The notes under the pieces are model-generated. The model ran no database searches and had not been told where the DNA came from. It saw only the letters and a program-made list of their open reading frames with translations. Positions 50,078-62,408 of a stretch of DNA of 64,000 nt are shown here, in pieces (the stretch's first letter is position 1; every line of letters begins with the position of its first letter). Where the stretch lies: positions 7,879,001 to 7,943,000 of the forward strand of contig BRXU01000002.1 of the NCBI GenBank assembly GCA_030267565.1. Direction: 5' to 3'. Origin of the DNA: Pleodorina starrii. Taxonomy: Eukaryota; Chlorophyta; Chlorophyceae; Chlamydomonadales; Volvocaceae. The translations under genes were made by a program, and so were the position numbers.

Positions 50078-51278
50078 TCTCTCTCTCCGTCACAGCGGTC
50101 AGGAGCGCTTTCTAGGTTGAGCGGTTGCCACTGACGCGTTGCAACGATAGTCGAGACAAGTAGCTAACCCTAACAAACAGAGCTAGTTGTCCTTACAGAG
50201 GATATAGGAGGTAAGTATTACTCGCAGTGAATGATGCAGAATGAGCGTCTGGTTCAAGGGTCGGGGTTTGAAGACCGCATTACAAGAAGCATGTACGACA
50301 AGAGAATTCGAGACGCAAGGGCCCCAAGGAGTGCCCGAATTCTATGTACGTACTAATCGATGACAGACGCGGCTTTCACTGCAACCGTAGGGGGTTGCGC
50401 TTCCACATACACATGATCGTCGGGGCGGGTGCCACTGCAGCTGTAAGCAGCCGTGCCAAAACTATTGCACCTGCATTCACCATTGATAACCCCTACCGAG
50501 TACTATACTGTTTGCATTATAACCGCTGAGGCGTTCGAGCTTGCGCAGAGATGGCCTGGCTTCCGAAGCCACCCAATTTTCGGCGCCTCCGGCGGAAAAT
50601 TAGCCGAGACCTCACGGAAATGAGGCTGTTTTTCGTCGATCTGGTGCTCTTCACATTCAACTACGTGAAGCAGTACCTGTACGAATCGACCCTGGGGTTC
50701 ACGAAACGGTTTCTGAGCAGGCAAGCAGAAACTGGCAAAGGGTTGTGATTGCACGTTCAAGGGCAGAAACGTCAGGGAGGAATGGGCGGGCTGTTCAACT
50801 GCGTGTCGGGCTCTTATCAGCGCGCACTTCAGCCCGTGGGGGTGAGGATGCGTGATTTGCCATGAGGGGTCCTGGACGGGGGGTCGTGCGATGGTTGCCA
50901 AAGACCTCACGGAAATCTGCAGGCCATCACCCGTTCCCTCCTTTCCCATGGGTCAGGTGCAGGCCGTCCCCCTTCCCCTTATTCGTGGGTTTAGACATGG
51001 TCATGGGTGTAGGCATGGGACATCAGAACGACAGCGGCGGGCTTCTTTAGGAGGGAGGGCAATCGTGGTCGCCCACGATTGAGGTCAATCGTGGGCGAGG
51101 CGAGGCGAGCAATCCAACAGCCCTTCATAGCACGGCAAACGCCGCACTCGCCCACACGCCTGTTGGCGGTTGTCGCAGCGCCCTGCTGCAGATGTCTTGC
51201 CGCGGCGTAAACCCCAGACCACAGATCAACCCAGATCACGCTCCACCTGTGGGGCAGAGGCCGGGCCGGGCCCACCGG
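50078..51278. other. Divergent intergenic region, bZIP and FN3-CS genes
   Basis: Holds the promoters of the two divergent genes. A 65-codon open frame at 50551-50748 (MAWLPKPPNFRRLRRK...) looks protein-like but has no other support. A perfect 14-bp-stem palindrome lies at 51069-51098. Confidence 0.5.
51069..51098. repeat. Perfect 30-bp palindrome
   Basis: The arm tcgcccacgattga is followed by gg and its exact reverse complement. It lies about 200 bp upstream of the proposed FN3-CS start. Confidence 0.93.
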
Positions 51279-54200
51279 ATGGCTGATCTCTGGGGCTATA
51301 ACCCGCTGGCGCGTGATCGAGCCCCATCCGAGGGGCTGAGGGGGCAGCGGGGGGAGGGAGGGTTCGGCCCCGCGGTCACGGTTGGGTCTCTTTCTCTCGT
51401 CATGTCGCCCACGAAGTGTGGAGCCATCACATGCGAGCGGGGTTGGGGAGGGAGACCGGCCGGGGCAGAGGCGGAGGCGGAGGCAGGCAGGCGTTACCTC
51501 ACCCTCCTTCCCGGCCACTTCCAGCCCACACCCACGCCCTTGCTTTTGAATGCAAGGCGGGCTTTCAGGAAAGCCGGGGCAGGGAGGGCACACCTGCCTC
51601 TCACTCCCTCTATCGCGGGGGGGTCCAGGGGGATGGCGCAAGGGGGGCGGGGGGCTTCAAAATGGCTGGGTTTTGGAAGTCGGGTTGCTGAACCCAGCCC
51701 TACTGCCGCATGTCCCTCCCTCCTCTCACCCCGCCTCCCGCCTCTGTCGGCCCCGCAGGCGACCCACGCCCCCCCGGGTGCAGGTCAAGGACGTGCGGTG
51801 CAAGCGGGTGAGTTCGGGAGGAGCTGCAGGGCCGGGGAGAAGCTGGGGAGGGGCAGGGGAGCTGTGTGGAGGGCCAGGGCCGTGTGGCTGAGGGGCGTGT
51901 GGCTGAGGGCTGTGTGTATGGGAAGTTGAAGGGCCCGTGGTTGCTCGGGATGGCGGGGAGCGGGGTGGCGGGGAGCGGGGTGGCGGGGAGCGGGGTGGCG
52001 GGGAGCGGGGTGGCGGGGACGGGTCCGCAGGCGGGAGGGGGGAAGGACGGCGGCCGGGTGGGAAAGGGGGAACAGGAGGGGAGGGGAGGGGGAGGGGAGG
52101 GGAGGGTAGCTTAGCGGAGGCTTCGGAGCGCCGTCCGCCTGGCATGGCCCGGCAGGCCGCGGTCGAACCGGGCCGGGCCGGGCTGGGTTGAGCTGGGCTG
52201 GGCTGGGCTGGGCTGGGCTGGCCTGCAGGGTGCGGACGAATCTTCGTAGGAGCCGTAACCCCTCCCCCCCTCCCTCGCCCTCCCCCCTTCTCAAGTTCAC
52301 TCTTCAACCCCCCCCTCGCCCCGCACCTTCCGCCCTCGCACCCTGCCATCCGCCTGGTACCCTCTCCTGCACTGACAACTTCCTGCTTGTGTCCCGCTAA
52401 CCAAATCCCGCGATGCCGGGCCGCGATTCGATTCGATGCAATCCGATACGATCCGATCCGTTTTGACGCTGCGGTACCTTCCCGGGTCGGTGGGTCGGTG
52501 GCTGTGCAGATCCGTCTGCAGATCGATTCGAGCTATTCGTCGCCTTTCAATGTGGAGGAGTTTGAGGTGGAGTGGCGGCCGGAGACCGACCCGCCAGCAG
52601 AGTGGACCAGCGTCGGGTGGGTGAGGAGAGAGGGTTTTAGGGTTTTGGATCGTGGGGGTGGGGTGGGGTGGATTGGGGGGAGGGCATGGAGAACAGTCCC
52701 AAGGAGCAGGCTGGCGGGATAAGGGGGAGGAGGGGAGGGTGAAGAGTGTAATGCGCGGGAGGGGGTGGGGACGCGGGGCAGCAGCCATGCTGCGATGAGG
52801 GCTGGATCGGGGAGGGGGGGGAGGGAGTGGGGGAAGGGGAGGGGCTATGCCGTGCTGTGCCGTGCGCTGTGCGCTGTTGCGGGTAGGGGGTGCAGGGGTG
52901 GAGGGTGCGCGTTGTGAGTTGCTCGGGGGTTTAGGGGCAGGGGAGACAACCCCACCGTTCCCCAGGGCTGGTGCCCCACCGCACTGTACTGCCATCCAAC
53001 GGCAGTCAACGGCAACCAACGGTAACCAACCAACCCCTTTCCTTTCCTTCGGTAGCCAACCCCAACCCCAAACCCATACCCAATCGATCGAACCCTGCGC
53101 AACGACCTCTTCTGTTGGCTAACCAACACACACCAACCAACACCAGCTGAAACCCGTCCCCGCCTCCCACTCCCCCTTCCCCTTCCCCTTCCCCACGTGT
53201 GCCTTCGCATCCCTGGCGGCACGTTCACGGTCCGCACCCGCACCTGCCGTACCGCAGCAAGAGCGACCTCACCGCTCGTACGGTCGCCCGCCTCAAACCC
53301 GACACGCCGTACGAGTTCCGGTTGCGCGCCTGGAACCAGCTGGGCTGCAGCGGGTAAGCACGGCCCCCGGTTTCCTCCGTTTCCCCCCCCCCCGCGGCCA
53401 TCGCTACCATTTCTCGGTTTGTATCTAACGCCCTTGCTGCTTGCAAGTTTACCTCGTTTTTCTTTTGCAGACAGGAAGGATATTTCTCTGATTTGATACC
53501 GTTTACGGGCTCCGGCCTATACGTGGATAACCCCCCCCGCGGCCTGCGGCAACCGGCTGTATCCGCCCCATCTTCTGGAGGGAGGGAGGGAGGGGGTTGG
53601 GGGGGGGTACCGATGGATGAGGGGACGGAAGAGAGGCGACCGGGCGGGGGGCGAGGAGGGTGGAGGTCACTGTAAGCCCACTCACGCAGCCATGCACCTG
53701 ACGTTCTTAAAAGTAAGGGCGCTCATCATCATCATCATCATCATCGTCACGGATATGGTGCGTTGGAACACCCACCCACCCGCTGATGGGTCTTATGGAT
53801 GAGCTGGTTGCTGCGAGCAGTGCCAGTGCCGCATCGCTAACAACATGCACCCTCTCCTTCCTCCCCCTTGTGTTTGTTGGGTTCCTGCTGCCGCTCCTGC
53901 TCTTGCCTGCACCTGGACCCCATGTGATCCCTTCCCCGCCACAACCCCTGCCACTCCCCTCTATGGCCGCTTCCCACCTTTCTCCCCCTCCCCATACACA
54001 CCTCCTCTCCCCCTTCTCTGCGGTTCTCCACCTTTTTCGTCTTCATCCCCCTGCGCTCCCCTCCTGCCCCCACCTCCATCGCATTCTTACCCCTTCCCCC
54101 CGTGCCCCCCCTCCGCAGTGACTCATTGTTATATAAAGGAGCATATCACTCCCTGAACCCCTCCCCCCCCTTCCCCCTCTTGTTCCCCCTCCCCCTCCCT

Positions 54201-56592
54201 GTCCCCCCTCCCCTCACCCCAGTTGGACCGCCCCCCTGTCCAGTCGAACCAAACTGGACCCCACGGTAGCGGACGGCGGCGGGTACGGCCCCGGCGGCCC
54301 CGACAAGTCGTACAGCTGGACCCAGACCGCTTCGGAGGTGACTGCCACCTTCAAGGTGCGCGGGGCCTTACGCGCAGGGCCTTACGCGCGGGGCCTTACG
54401 CGCGGGGCCTTACGCGCAGGGCCTTACGCGCGGGGCCTTACGCGCAGGGCCTTACGTGCGGGGCCTTACGCACGGGGCCTTACGCGCGGGGCCTTACGTA
54501 CGGGGCCTTACGCGCGGGGCCTTACGTGCGGGGCCTTAGGTGCGGGGCCTTAGGGGCGGGGGGGGAGGGAAGGAAGGCCCGGGGCTGGGGCAAGGCGGGG
54601 AGTGGGTCGGGTTTGCCGTGGTGGTGGTGCTGCTGCTGCTGCTGCTGCGGCTCGGCACGTTGGCGGACTGCCTGTCCGCGGCCGTGACCCGACCAGGCGC
54701 CCAGACCCGCCGCGCTTGACCCCGTGTGCGCGTGCACATGCACTCATACACACGCACATACAGACACACACAGGCACGTGTGCGGGTCGGACGCGACTTT
54801 GAAACTCGGGGCTGCTTTTCCTTACACCCCATCCCGTCCGTCCCGTCGCTGCGGTATCATCATTATACCTCTCCAACCACACACATACATACACCCCTGG
54901 CCCCCCGGTATCTTCTTTCTTACCCTCCCGCCCCCCGCTGAACACGTGTTCTAAGCCTCCTCCTCCTCCACCCCCCCCCGCCCCCCACCCCCGCCAGCTC
55001 CCCCCGGGTGCCACCAAGCGGGACATCGGACTGGAGCTCAAACCCAACTGCCTGGAGGTCAGCTTCCGGGGGGAGGTGCTGCTCCAGGGGGAGCTGTACG
55101 GCACTGTACGGGGCCTGGGCAACGGCTCGACGTGGTACGTGGAGCGGGAGCGAGACCACATGGTGAGTGGGTGTGTGTGTGGGGGGGGGGCCGGCGGTGA
55201 TCCAGGGAGGGGGGGGTGTTGGACTGATGATGGGACACTGGGCCGGATGATAAGGGAGGTAAAGAAGGATATAACGCAGCCAAGGCAGGGGTACAACGTG
55301 AACAAGCGGTAGGTGGAGAAGGGGAGGAGGGGGCCGCCCGGAGTCGGACTCAGCGCCACACGCAATTGCGCGGGGAAGAGGTCGCGAGACGGGGCCGAGA
55401 GCGAGCTTGTGTGTGTGTGTGTGTGTGCGGCTGTGCGCGTTTCGGTGCGATACCCTTTCGAGGCGGGTGGCCCACGAGTGGATGCGGAGAGGAGGGGCGA
55501 CGGGCGAGGGAGGAGAGGCGCTTCCCTCCCCTTTCTCTCATTGCTCGCACAGGAAAAGGAAAAGGGGCGCGGCAGGGGGGTCGGGGGTGGACAGCGGGCC
55601 CGGAGCGGGCGCGGGTTGGGTCGATCGAGGTGGGGTGCGTCGAGGTGGGGCTTTGGGGGCCCGTCGGGTGGATGGGCAATCCGACGCGGAATGGGGGTGT
55701 TATCCATGTATAGGCCGAGGGGGGGGGGGAATAAAGAGAAATTCGGGGGAGGGGGGGGAGTTGCGCGCCTGTGGGCGCTGCGCCTCGTTTTGGTGAGGTC
55801 TCTGACAGCCCCAACCCGCTTGTTGCAGCGACCAGGCATGTTTTTCAGGAAGGTGGGCCGAAGCAGCATCAGCAGCTTCAGCAGCATGGCTGGGGTGGGA
55901 AGCCGCCGCGCGGCTCTGGTGTGCATGTACTGACAGATTCATTGATCGGGGGAAGTGGCGAGAGCTTAGTTGAAAAGGGTGGCCGCCGGAACCCGCGTGG
56001 TGCACGGGGGTGCCAGCCAGGAGCCAGCCGAACAACGTATCCAGCCGAACAACTATGCCAGCTAGCCTGCCAGCCAGGCCGGGCCGTCATTGCCGTTGCG
56101 TGCACGACTGCACGTCTGTGTCGAGAGACGCTCTCCCAGGAAGATGGGGCTGGAGGGAGGTAGAATTCTTACCCCGCCGCGCTAGTGGGTCACCCGGCTC
56201 CTATCTGTCCCGGTTCCTTGCTCCTGACCGCCTCCCCGCTGCGAAGCTCCGCCGTCTCCGACGTGTGCCTACACGCATCGGTCCGGTCGGTAACGTCCCG
56301 GGGGCGGGGCTTCCATCCCCAGATCTGGCGATGACCCACTCAAACTGCCCGCCTCTCCCTGTTCCTGCTCCTGCCGCAGATTTTGGTGGTCAGTCTGGAG
56401 AAGCAGGTCAAATCACTGGCTCCAAAATTTGATTATTGGCGCTCCTTCGTGCTGGGTCACCCGGAGATCGACACGCATCAGATAGTGTCAGATGGCCAGG
56501 CCACACGCATGCTGGACCCCGGGCAGCTCGACCCATATCAGCTGCAAAACATGGGGCTGGGACATCTCAGCGGCGGTGGCGCGCGCACGTGA
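51279..56592 (+). CDS. Fibronectin-III plus CS (p23/NudC-like) protein
   Basis: Seven exons close in phase to 299 aa: 51279-51415, 51759-51807, 52510-52616, 53258-53353, 54223-54355, 54998-55162 and 56380-56592. Residues 47-145 form one fibronectin type III domain (PTPPRVQVKDV, FEVEWRPETDPP, then LKPDTPYEFRLRAWNQLG). Residues 157-240 form a CS domain (YSWTQTASEVTATF, DIGLELKPNCLEVSFRGE, GSTWYVERERDHM, ILVVSLEK), the beta-sandwich of p23 and NudC that binds Hsp90 or client proteins. A conserved-looking tail (FDYWRSFVLGHPEIDTHQIV) follows. A co-chaperone or adaptor role is inferred. Exon 1 is tentative: its donor GTGTGG is weak, and a start at the internal ATG 51402 is possible. Exon 3 could begin at 52522. 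The exon 4 acceptor was chosen because phase and domain fit. Confidence 0.78.
51946..52024. repeat. 15-bp intronic minisatellite
   Basis: About five copies of ggcggggagcggggt lie in the FN3-CS intron between exons 2 and 3. Confidence 0.92.
53495..53531 (+). repeat. Dispersed element B in the FN3-CS gene
   Basis: Reads tgataccgtttacgggctcc, then ggcctatacgtggataac. It matches the minus-strand copy at 12750-12706 almost throughout. It is intronic and in sense. Confidence 0.87.
54118..54156 (+). repeat. Dispersed element A in the FN3-CS gene
   Basis: Reads gtgactcattgttatataaa then ggagcatatcactccctga, matching the copy at 13507-13471 almost base for base. It lies 67 nt upstream of the acceptor of exon 5, in sense. 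Confidence 0.9.
54356..54560. repeat. 14-bp minisatellite starting at a donor
   Basis: About 14 copies of gcgcggggccttac. The first copy is the donor of FN3-CS exon 5 itself (GTGCGCGGGGCCTTAC), and several later copies recreate GTGCGGGG. Confidence 0.94.
54838..54930 (+). repeat. Two copies of dispersed element C
   Basis: Bases 54845-54866 read gtcgctgcggtatcatcatt. Bases 54901-54930 read cccggtatcttctttcttac. Both are in sense, 70-150 nt upstream of the acceptor of the CS-domain exon. Confidence 0.8.
55699..55718 (-). repeat. Dispersed element B, antisense copy
   Basis: Minus strand reads cggcctatacatggataaca in the last FN3-CS intron. It is antisense to the gene. Confidence 0.75.
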
Positions 56593-56649
56593 TTTGAGCG
56601 CGCAGGGCATTGGGCGCCGCGTCGTCGGAGGGTTGGTTTGTTGGGTTCG

Positions 56650-56654
56650 TGTAA
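56650..56654 (+). terminator. Candidate polyadenylation signal TGTAA
   Basis: TGTAA lies 57 nt past the FN3-CS stop. A second TGTAA at 56824 is the alternative. The space to the FAD6 start at 57071 holds no other feature. Confidence 0.6.
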
Positions 56655-57070
56655 CTTGACTGGGACGACATGGTGATAAATGATGTTCTGGTACAAGAGG
56701 AGAGCACAGCTTCTAGAGACGATTTGGAAGAGCGAAGTATTTTGGCTTTCAAGGATGACGACCGCAGGACATGGAAGTCGGGTGGTCTAGAAGGAGACTT
56801 TGTGGTCCAATTTGTGCGCGATCTGTAAAGCATATAACACTGGTGGTAATGGAAGCGTAATTGCTCGCTCCAGAGGACGAGACGACGACGTGAAGTAACA
56901 CGCTCCAGGGGGAGCCGCAGAAAGGCGTTCGTCCCTCCGTGGGCGATGTGCACGTCGTCCAGCCTTGACAGCCACACTTTTCCCGCATTCAAAGTGCATA
57001 TCTTACTTCGGGTGCGCCGTTGTGCGCAATTCACCGGCCGCTGACAGGCCCAGACTAGACATCGTGCGCA

Positions 57071-60000
57071 ATGGCTTTCGCTCTGGCTCGCCCGGGCGCC
57101 CTGGTAGGTAAAGCGTTGCCGCATAGCGCCAATATTGGTAATAACTCTAACAAATGTCATCCTTTCATGAATTGTCGCAGCGCCCCATCAGCGCCCAGCG
57201 CGGACAAAGTAAGGAGGAAGATGCGGCCGTTACGAGCGACTTTGTACCGGCTGTACCCCTAATCGCTACTAGCTTCCTCCGCAGGCGTGCGTGTGGCCAA
57301 GCCTGGTCTTCTCCGCACACCGGCAGTTGCTGCTCGCCCCCGGGTGGGTATACAAATATCCGCCTGCTGTCGGTCGTGGCGCGCGGCCGTTTGTTTGTGG
57401 TCACCGCTCACCGCATATGACTCGGGCCTGCAGGTGCAGACCAACGCGGCTGCTCTGTCGGTCCCCGTCAACCAGCTGACGGATGAGGAGCGCGCCAACC
57501 TGGCGCGCGAGCTGGGCTACAAGTCCATCGGCCGCGAGCTGCCGGACCATGTAACCCTGATGGATATTGTCAAGAGCATGCCGCCTGAGGTGCGTCTTAT
57601 TATCGCTTTCTATGTAATGAAGCAAGCGATGACCTTGATTATGAGCCCTTCATGAAGTTTATCTTATGACCGTTGGGATTGACATCTGAAAAATTCCGGC
57701 ACACCACCCGCAGGTCTTCGAGCTGGACCACGGCAAGGCTTGGCGCTCGGTGTTGACCTCGATCACCGCCATGTCTGCCTGCCTGTACATCATCAGCATC
57801 AGCCCCTGGTACCTGCTGCCCTTCGCATGGGCCCTGGCCGGCACCGCCTTCACCGGGGTGAGGGTTGCTGCACCGGGCTCCGGGCTGCAGCGGCGGGGAA
57901 CGAGGAAGGGGGTTGGCGCAGAGCTTCGGTGGATCAATGTTCTGGTCTCCAGTCGGATGCCATAAGGCCTCATGGCCAGCAGGGCTCCGGGCGGTGGCGG
58001 CCTGCTGTGAAAGATGTGGGTCGCGCTACCGGTAGTATCGACGCCAGGAGCCATTCTGTGGCTTGCACAACAGCCTGCTTGGAGTCATATTGGCTCTGGC
58101 TCACGCGCTAAGGCCACGAGTGTGCGGAGGCTGATATCAGGTGCCCACGGGGATTCACCCCTGGCAGCTCATTAGCGAGCGATGCCTCACCGTACTTAAG
58201 TTGCGATTCGGGATTCTGACCGTGACCCGCAGCCTCATAGCCGCTTTATGCCTCGCTTCGCGCCCTCGCCCCCTTCCACATATGAACCATGCACCCTGCC
58301 TCACCCGGGCTTCATGCTCCCGCCCCCTGACCCGCTGCAGTTCTTCGTCGTGGGCCACGACTGCGGTCACCGCAGCTTCCACAAGAACAACCTCGTGGAG
58401 GACATTGTCGGGCACCTCATGTTTGCGCCGCTCATCTACCCCTTCGAGCCCTGGCGGATCAAGCACAACCACCACCACGCGCACACCAACAAGTGAGAGC
58501 CGAGCGTTGGGAACATGAGGTCAACATGAACGGGCTGTGCTAGACGGGGCTGTGGCCTCGCCTCTGACTTGGGGTTGGACGTAGGGGACGTATCGATGAA
58601 AACCGGCCTAGTGCGGCCGGCGGCTTGCCAACACGACCGTCAAGGACTGGTGTGTCGAAATTCCAGCGCGCACGCAATTGAATCTCTTCGTTTGAGCGCG
58701 GGGCTGTTCGCGACGCAGCTGTCTCAGCAGTGATTTCCCAGCACAGCACGCAGTCTTGTCTGTGGACACTGCACAGAATGTGGAATGTGTGGGAGTTTTC
58801 TGGTCACAGGTCCGTGTCCGTGGACCTCCGTTCCAGTGGATATCCCGGAACTGGGCGACGATGCGCTCTGCCTATCAGTGACACGAGGCTTCGCCGAGGA
58901 TGGGTCCTTCGTATCGCCAATAATGATGAGGGGTCTCGGTCTCGATCCGTTGGTTGCGCGCGCCGCCCTCTGCAAACTGCCGACTGCTCTGCTGTTGCGC
59001 TCCCCTCGATTCTCCCTGACCCCGTCCCTTCCCCTCTCTCCCCTCCCCTCGTTCTAAAGGCTGGTGGAGGACACTGCGTGGCACCCGGTGACTGAGGCCG
59101 ATATGGCCAAGTGGAACCCCACCGCCGCCTTCCTGTACAAGGTGTTCCTGGGCACCCCGCTCAAGCTGTGGGCCTCGGTGGGCCACTGGCTCGTGTGGCA
59201 CTTCGACCTCAACAAGTACACGGAGAAGCAGCGCCCGCGCGTCAGTGAGTAAAACTACTCTGCGTTGTTGCGGCTGGGTTGCTGCGGGGGGGAGCAGGAG
59301 GGTTGCGGAGGGCCGCCACAGCGGGAAGCTCTGTGGCGTAGGGTTTTGGGGAGCGGGTGTGGAATAAACAAACCAGGTCGCGGAAGGCCTCTGCATGAGG
59401 CGTGCAGCCCATAACAATTGCTCATGCCCAAGAGCAGCGCTGGGAAGCTCGAAAGGACTGGAAACGCTGGTGGGCGCAGCGCGGAGACGGGGTCGGGGCA
59501 GGTGCCTGCCCTGTCCTGTGCTGTTCGGTGTCTCTGGCGTGGCCGGGCGGACTACGGTGGGGATGCCCGCTCGGGTATCGCGGTAGTCGTGCTGGTGCGG
59601 GCGGTCCCCACGGCCTCGGTGCAGCGCTGATCCGTTTCCGTTGTGGGGGCCAGCTGCGGACGGGCACAATGGCCAATGTCTCCCCAGTGCCATCGACAGC
59701 GCTGCTTCAAGCTCCCATACGAAATGGGGATCATTATCACGTGTTGCGGGATGAGTCTGAGGAGTAGCTCTTGGCGGGGTGGTGCCCAACTCGACCACCG
59801 CGCTTTGTTCACAGTGATCAGGACGTGGACAGTGGTTTCTTTTGTAGTGAGAAGGTTACGATCGGACTCCCGTCCTTCTAATGCAGAACAGTATGGGAAC
59901 TGATTGTGGAAGCGCTCTGGTCAAGCCGCCTCCACCACCTGGTCGACCCCCTCTCCTGTGTGCTCGCCCCGCCCCTCGCCCCGCCCTGCTCCCAACCTGC

Positions 60001-61196
60001 AGTCGTTTCGCTGGCCGTGGTGTACGGCTTCATGGCGCTTGCCTTCCCCGCCCTCATCTACTACACGGGCGTGTGGGGTTTCGTCAAGTACTGGCTGATG
60101 CCCTGGCTGGGCTACCACTTCTGGATGTCGACCTTCACGGTCGTGCACCACACCGCGCCGCACATTCCCTTCAAGCCGGCCGAGGAGTGGAACGCCGCCA
60201 AGGCGCAGCTGTCGGGCACCGTGCACTGCGACTTCCCGGCCTGGTGAGTATTGGGACTGGAGGGGGATGGGGTCGTGGAGATGTCGTGGTGTGGGGTGGG
60301 GTGTATGGTCTGCTGGGCCGACCCTGGGTTTTCAGATGCTCGGGGGAGCATCTCTGCACGATGCCTGCACGGTTCACCAGCCTTGCAAACTGCAGGGCAC
60401 CTGCTTCTTCGGGACCCATCCCCCCCTTCCTGCTTCTTGACGAAGTGCCGGTCTGTCGGTCGGTTGTCGTCTGCAGGGTCGAGTTCCTGACGCACGACAT
60501 TTCGTGGCACGTGCCCCACCATGTGGCGTCCAAGATCCCCTGGTACAACCTGCGCAAGGCCACCGAGTCGCTCCGGAAGAACTGGGGCGAGGTGAGCTGC
60601 AGTTGCGGTGTCTATGAAGAAGGCGTGTGGCGGCGTGCGTGTCTGCTGGACCGGCTGGGATTTGCGTGGGTCTATGAAGAAGGCGTGTGGCGGCGTGCGT
60701 GTCTGCTGGACCGGCTGGGATTTGCGTGGGTCGGGGTAAGGGGCGGTTCGAGAGGGGCTAGTCTGGCGATGCTGGGGGCTGCAGCTTCGTGAGCGTCTTG
60801 GTGTCTTCGTCTCGTTGCGCTTTCTTGTACGGCCTGGCAGGGGTGGAATTCAGCGGCCAGGCGATGCTCCCTTTATCCGCACCAGGCGTTGGCGCCTGAT
60901 GCGGATAAAGGGAGCATCGCCTGGGGCGAGAATGCTTGCCTGCCCGCCCGCCCAAGCTGGTGGCCTGGTCGTGGGTCCGCTCAATCCTGATCATATAATC
61001 TTGGACGCTTGCCGTACCTTTTTCTTACTTGCAGTACATGACCGAGTGCACGTTCAACTGGCGCGTGGTCAAGAACATCTGCACCGAGTGCCACGTGTAC
61101 GACGAGAAGATCAACTACAAGCCCTTCGACTTCAAGAAGGAGGAGCCGCTGTTCGCCGTGCAGCGTCGCATCCTGCCGGACTCCGCCGCCTACTAA
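57071..61196 (+). CDS. FAD6: Chloroplast omega-6 (Delta12) fatty acid desaturase
   Basis: This membrane di-iron enzyme of the chloroplast envelope inserts the omega-6 double bond into 16- and 18-carbon monoenes on plastid lipids, using ferredoxin. Ten exons close in phase to 424 aa: 57071-57103, 57181-57208, 57285-57343, 57434-57589, 57714-57857, 58341-58492, 59060-59244, 60003-60243, 60477-60591 and 61035-61196. Residues 1-40 (Ala/Arg/Ser-rich, no acidic residue) are a chloroplast transit peptide built from three tiny exons. Three histidine boxes are intact: HDCGH (146-150), HNHHH (182-186) and HVPHH (344-348). The C-terminus ends [10 protein letters not shown]. Length and box spacing fit plastid FAD6 rather than the ER enzyme FAD2. 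Its last intron holds a 60-bp duplication and a hairpin. Confidence 0.96.
60611..60730. repeat. 60-bp tandem duplication in the FAD6 intron
   Basis: Bases 60611-60670 and 60671-60730 are identical (tctatgaagaaggcgtgtgg...). They lie 20 nt into the last intron. Confidence 0.97.
60857..60924. repeat. Near-perfect hairpin in the FAD6 intron
   Basis: A 32-bp stem with one mismatch and a 4-nt ttgg loop. The left arm begins ccaggcgatgctccctttat. It could be a foldback element remnant or a small-RNA precursor. Confidence 0.93.
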
Positions 61197-62403
61197 GTGC
61201 CAAGGAGGAGACGAGAGGGAGAAGGGGGAGCAGGAGGGGCAACACAAGGTGTGTGCACGATGCGCGTCCGTATACGACGGCCTGAATCTGCGCGCCCTTG
61301 CTGAAGCCGATCGGCCTGAAGTTGCCGATTCAAGTCAGCTCCCACCGGAGTCGGGAGTTTGCGCTTGGTATATAGGATGTGGCGTGTAGCCGGTTTTGGG
61401 TTGTGTGTGCGGTGCTTGGTGTGCGGCGTCGCGTTGGTTGGGATCGGTGAGGTGAGGTGTTCGCCTCTGTCTCGCTTGCCTTCCTTCGCCCTGTCGGACA
61501 CCGCTGAGCTGCATTGGTGATGTGGTGCGTGGCATACTTGAAGAAGACAAAGGAGGGACAGCGCAGTTGTGAGGGACTCTCGGCGAAACTGGCCAAGGAG
61601 ACATCGTCGTCGTCATCGGAGGAGACTGGCGCACTTGGCGCTGATAAAGCGCGAAGGCCGCGCTCCTTCGGATGGATGCATGTCTCCGTCTGCCGCTGCT
61701 GAGTGGGTGGATGACATTTATGTGGAGTGCTTTGCTGCTTTGGTTCACGTTGTGGTGTCATTGGTGTGTCTGATTTGAGTGTGTCGTTGTCCGTTGTATC
61801 GCCGGAAGTGCTCTGCGGTCCTCCTTCCCGTATGTGGTCGCGGGTGGTTGGCTGCGGCTTTCTTGCGGCTTTCTTGCGGGCCTGCCGCCTCTTGAGCAGG
61901 GGGCAGTGACTGAAGCACGCGCATCCGAAGAAAGGTGTTTGCTTGCTAGGGGTTGGCTGCTTGCCCGTTGTGCTTGGGCGCTGTGCTGTGCTGAATAGGG
62001 AGAGGGGAGAGGTGTTGCGCACGCGCATGGATGTGAGGTGAGCGAAGTGCAGGTGCGGCTAAGGAGAGTGACGCGGGGAGGTCGCCTGGCGGTCCCAATG
62101 TATCTGTTTTCGGACGCGCGGTAATGCCGCTGGCCGCTGGCGCTGGTTGCTCATACGAAGAATGGGTGTGTGGAAGAAGAGCATGCAGAGCTGTCCGCAT
62201 TGCGATTTGTTCGGTGGCGGTACACCTTCAATATAATCTGAGAGAGGAGTATGAAGATGTTTGAGGGAAGGGAGAAGACAGCGCATGCGCGAGAGCGGAG
62301 AATTGTATTTGCACATTTTTGTTTGTCCCGTGTACGGTACTTTCTTTGCCTGATGCGGCCTGTTGTTACCCTCGGTATTTCAGATCTTTGTCCCGTTCTT
62401 TCT

Positions 62404-62408
62404 GTGTA
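62404..62408 (+). terminator. Candidate FAD6 polyadenylation signal TGTAA
   Basis: First TGTAA on the plus strand past the FAD6 stop (61196). The implied 3' UTR is long, but that is not rare in green algae. Confidence 0.45.

Noticed and set aside
50551..50748. 65-codon open frame beginning MAWLPKPPNFRRLRRK
   Set aside because: It looks protein-like, but it does not splice to the FN3-CS exons, has no domain and lies in a promoter region.
54356..54560. Regular 14-bp repeats considered as a CRISPR array
   Set aside because: There are no spacers. Units are contiguous and the genome is eukaryotic.
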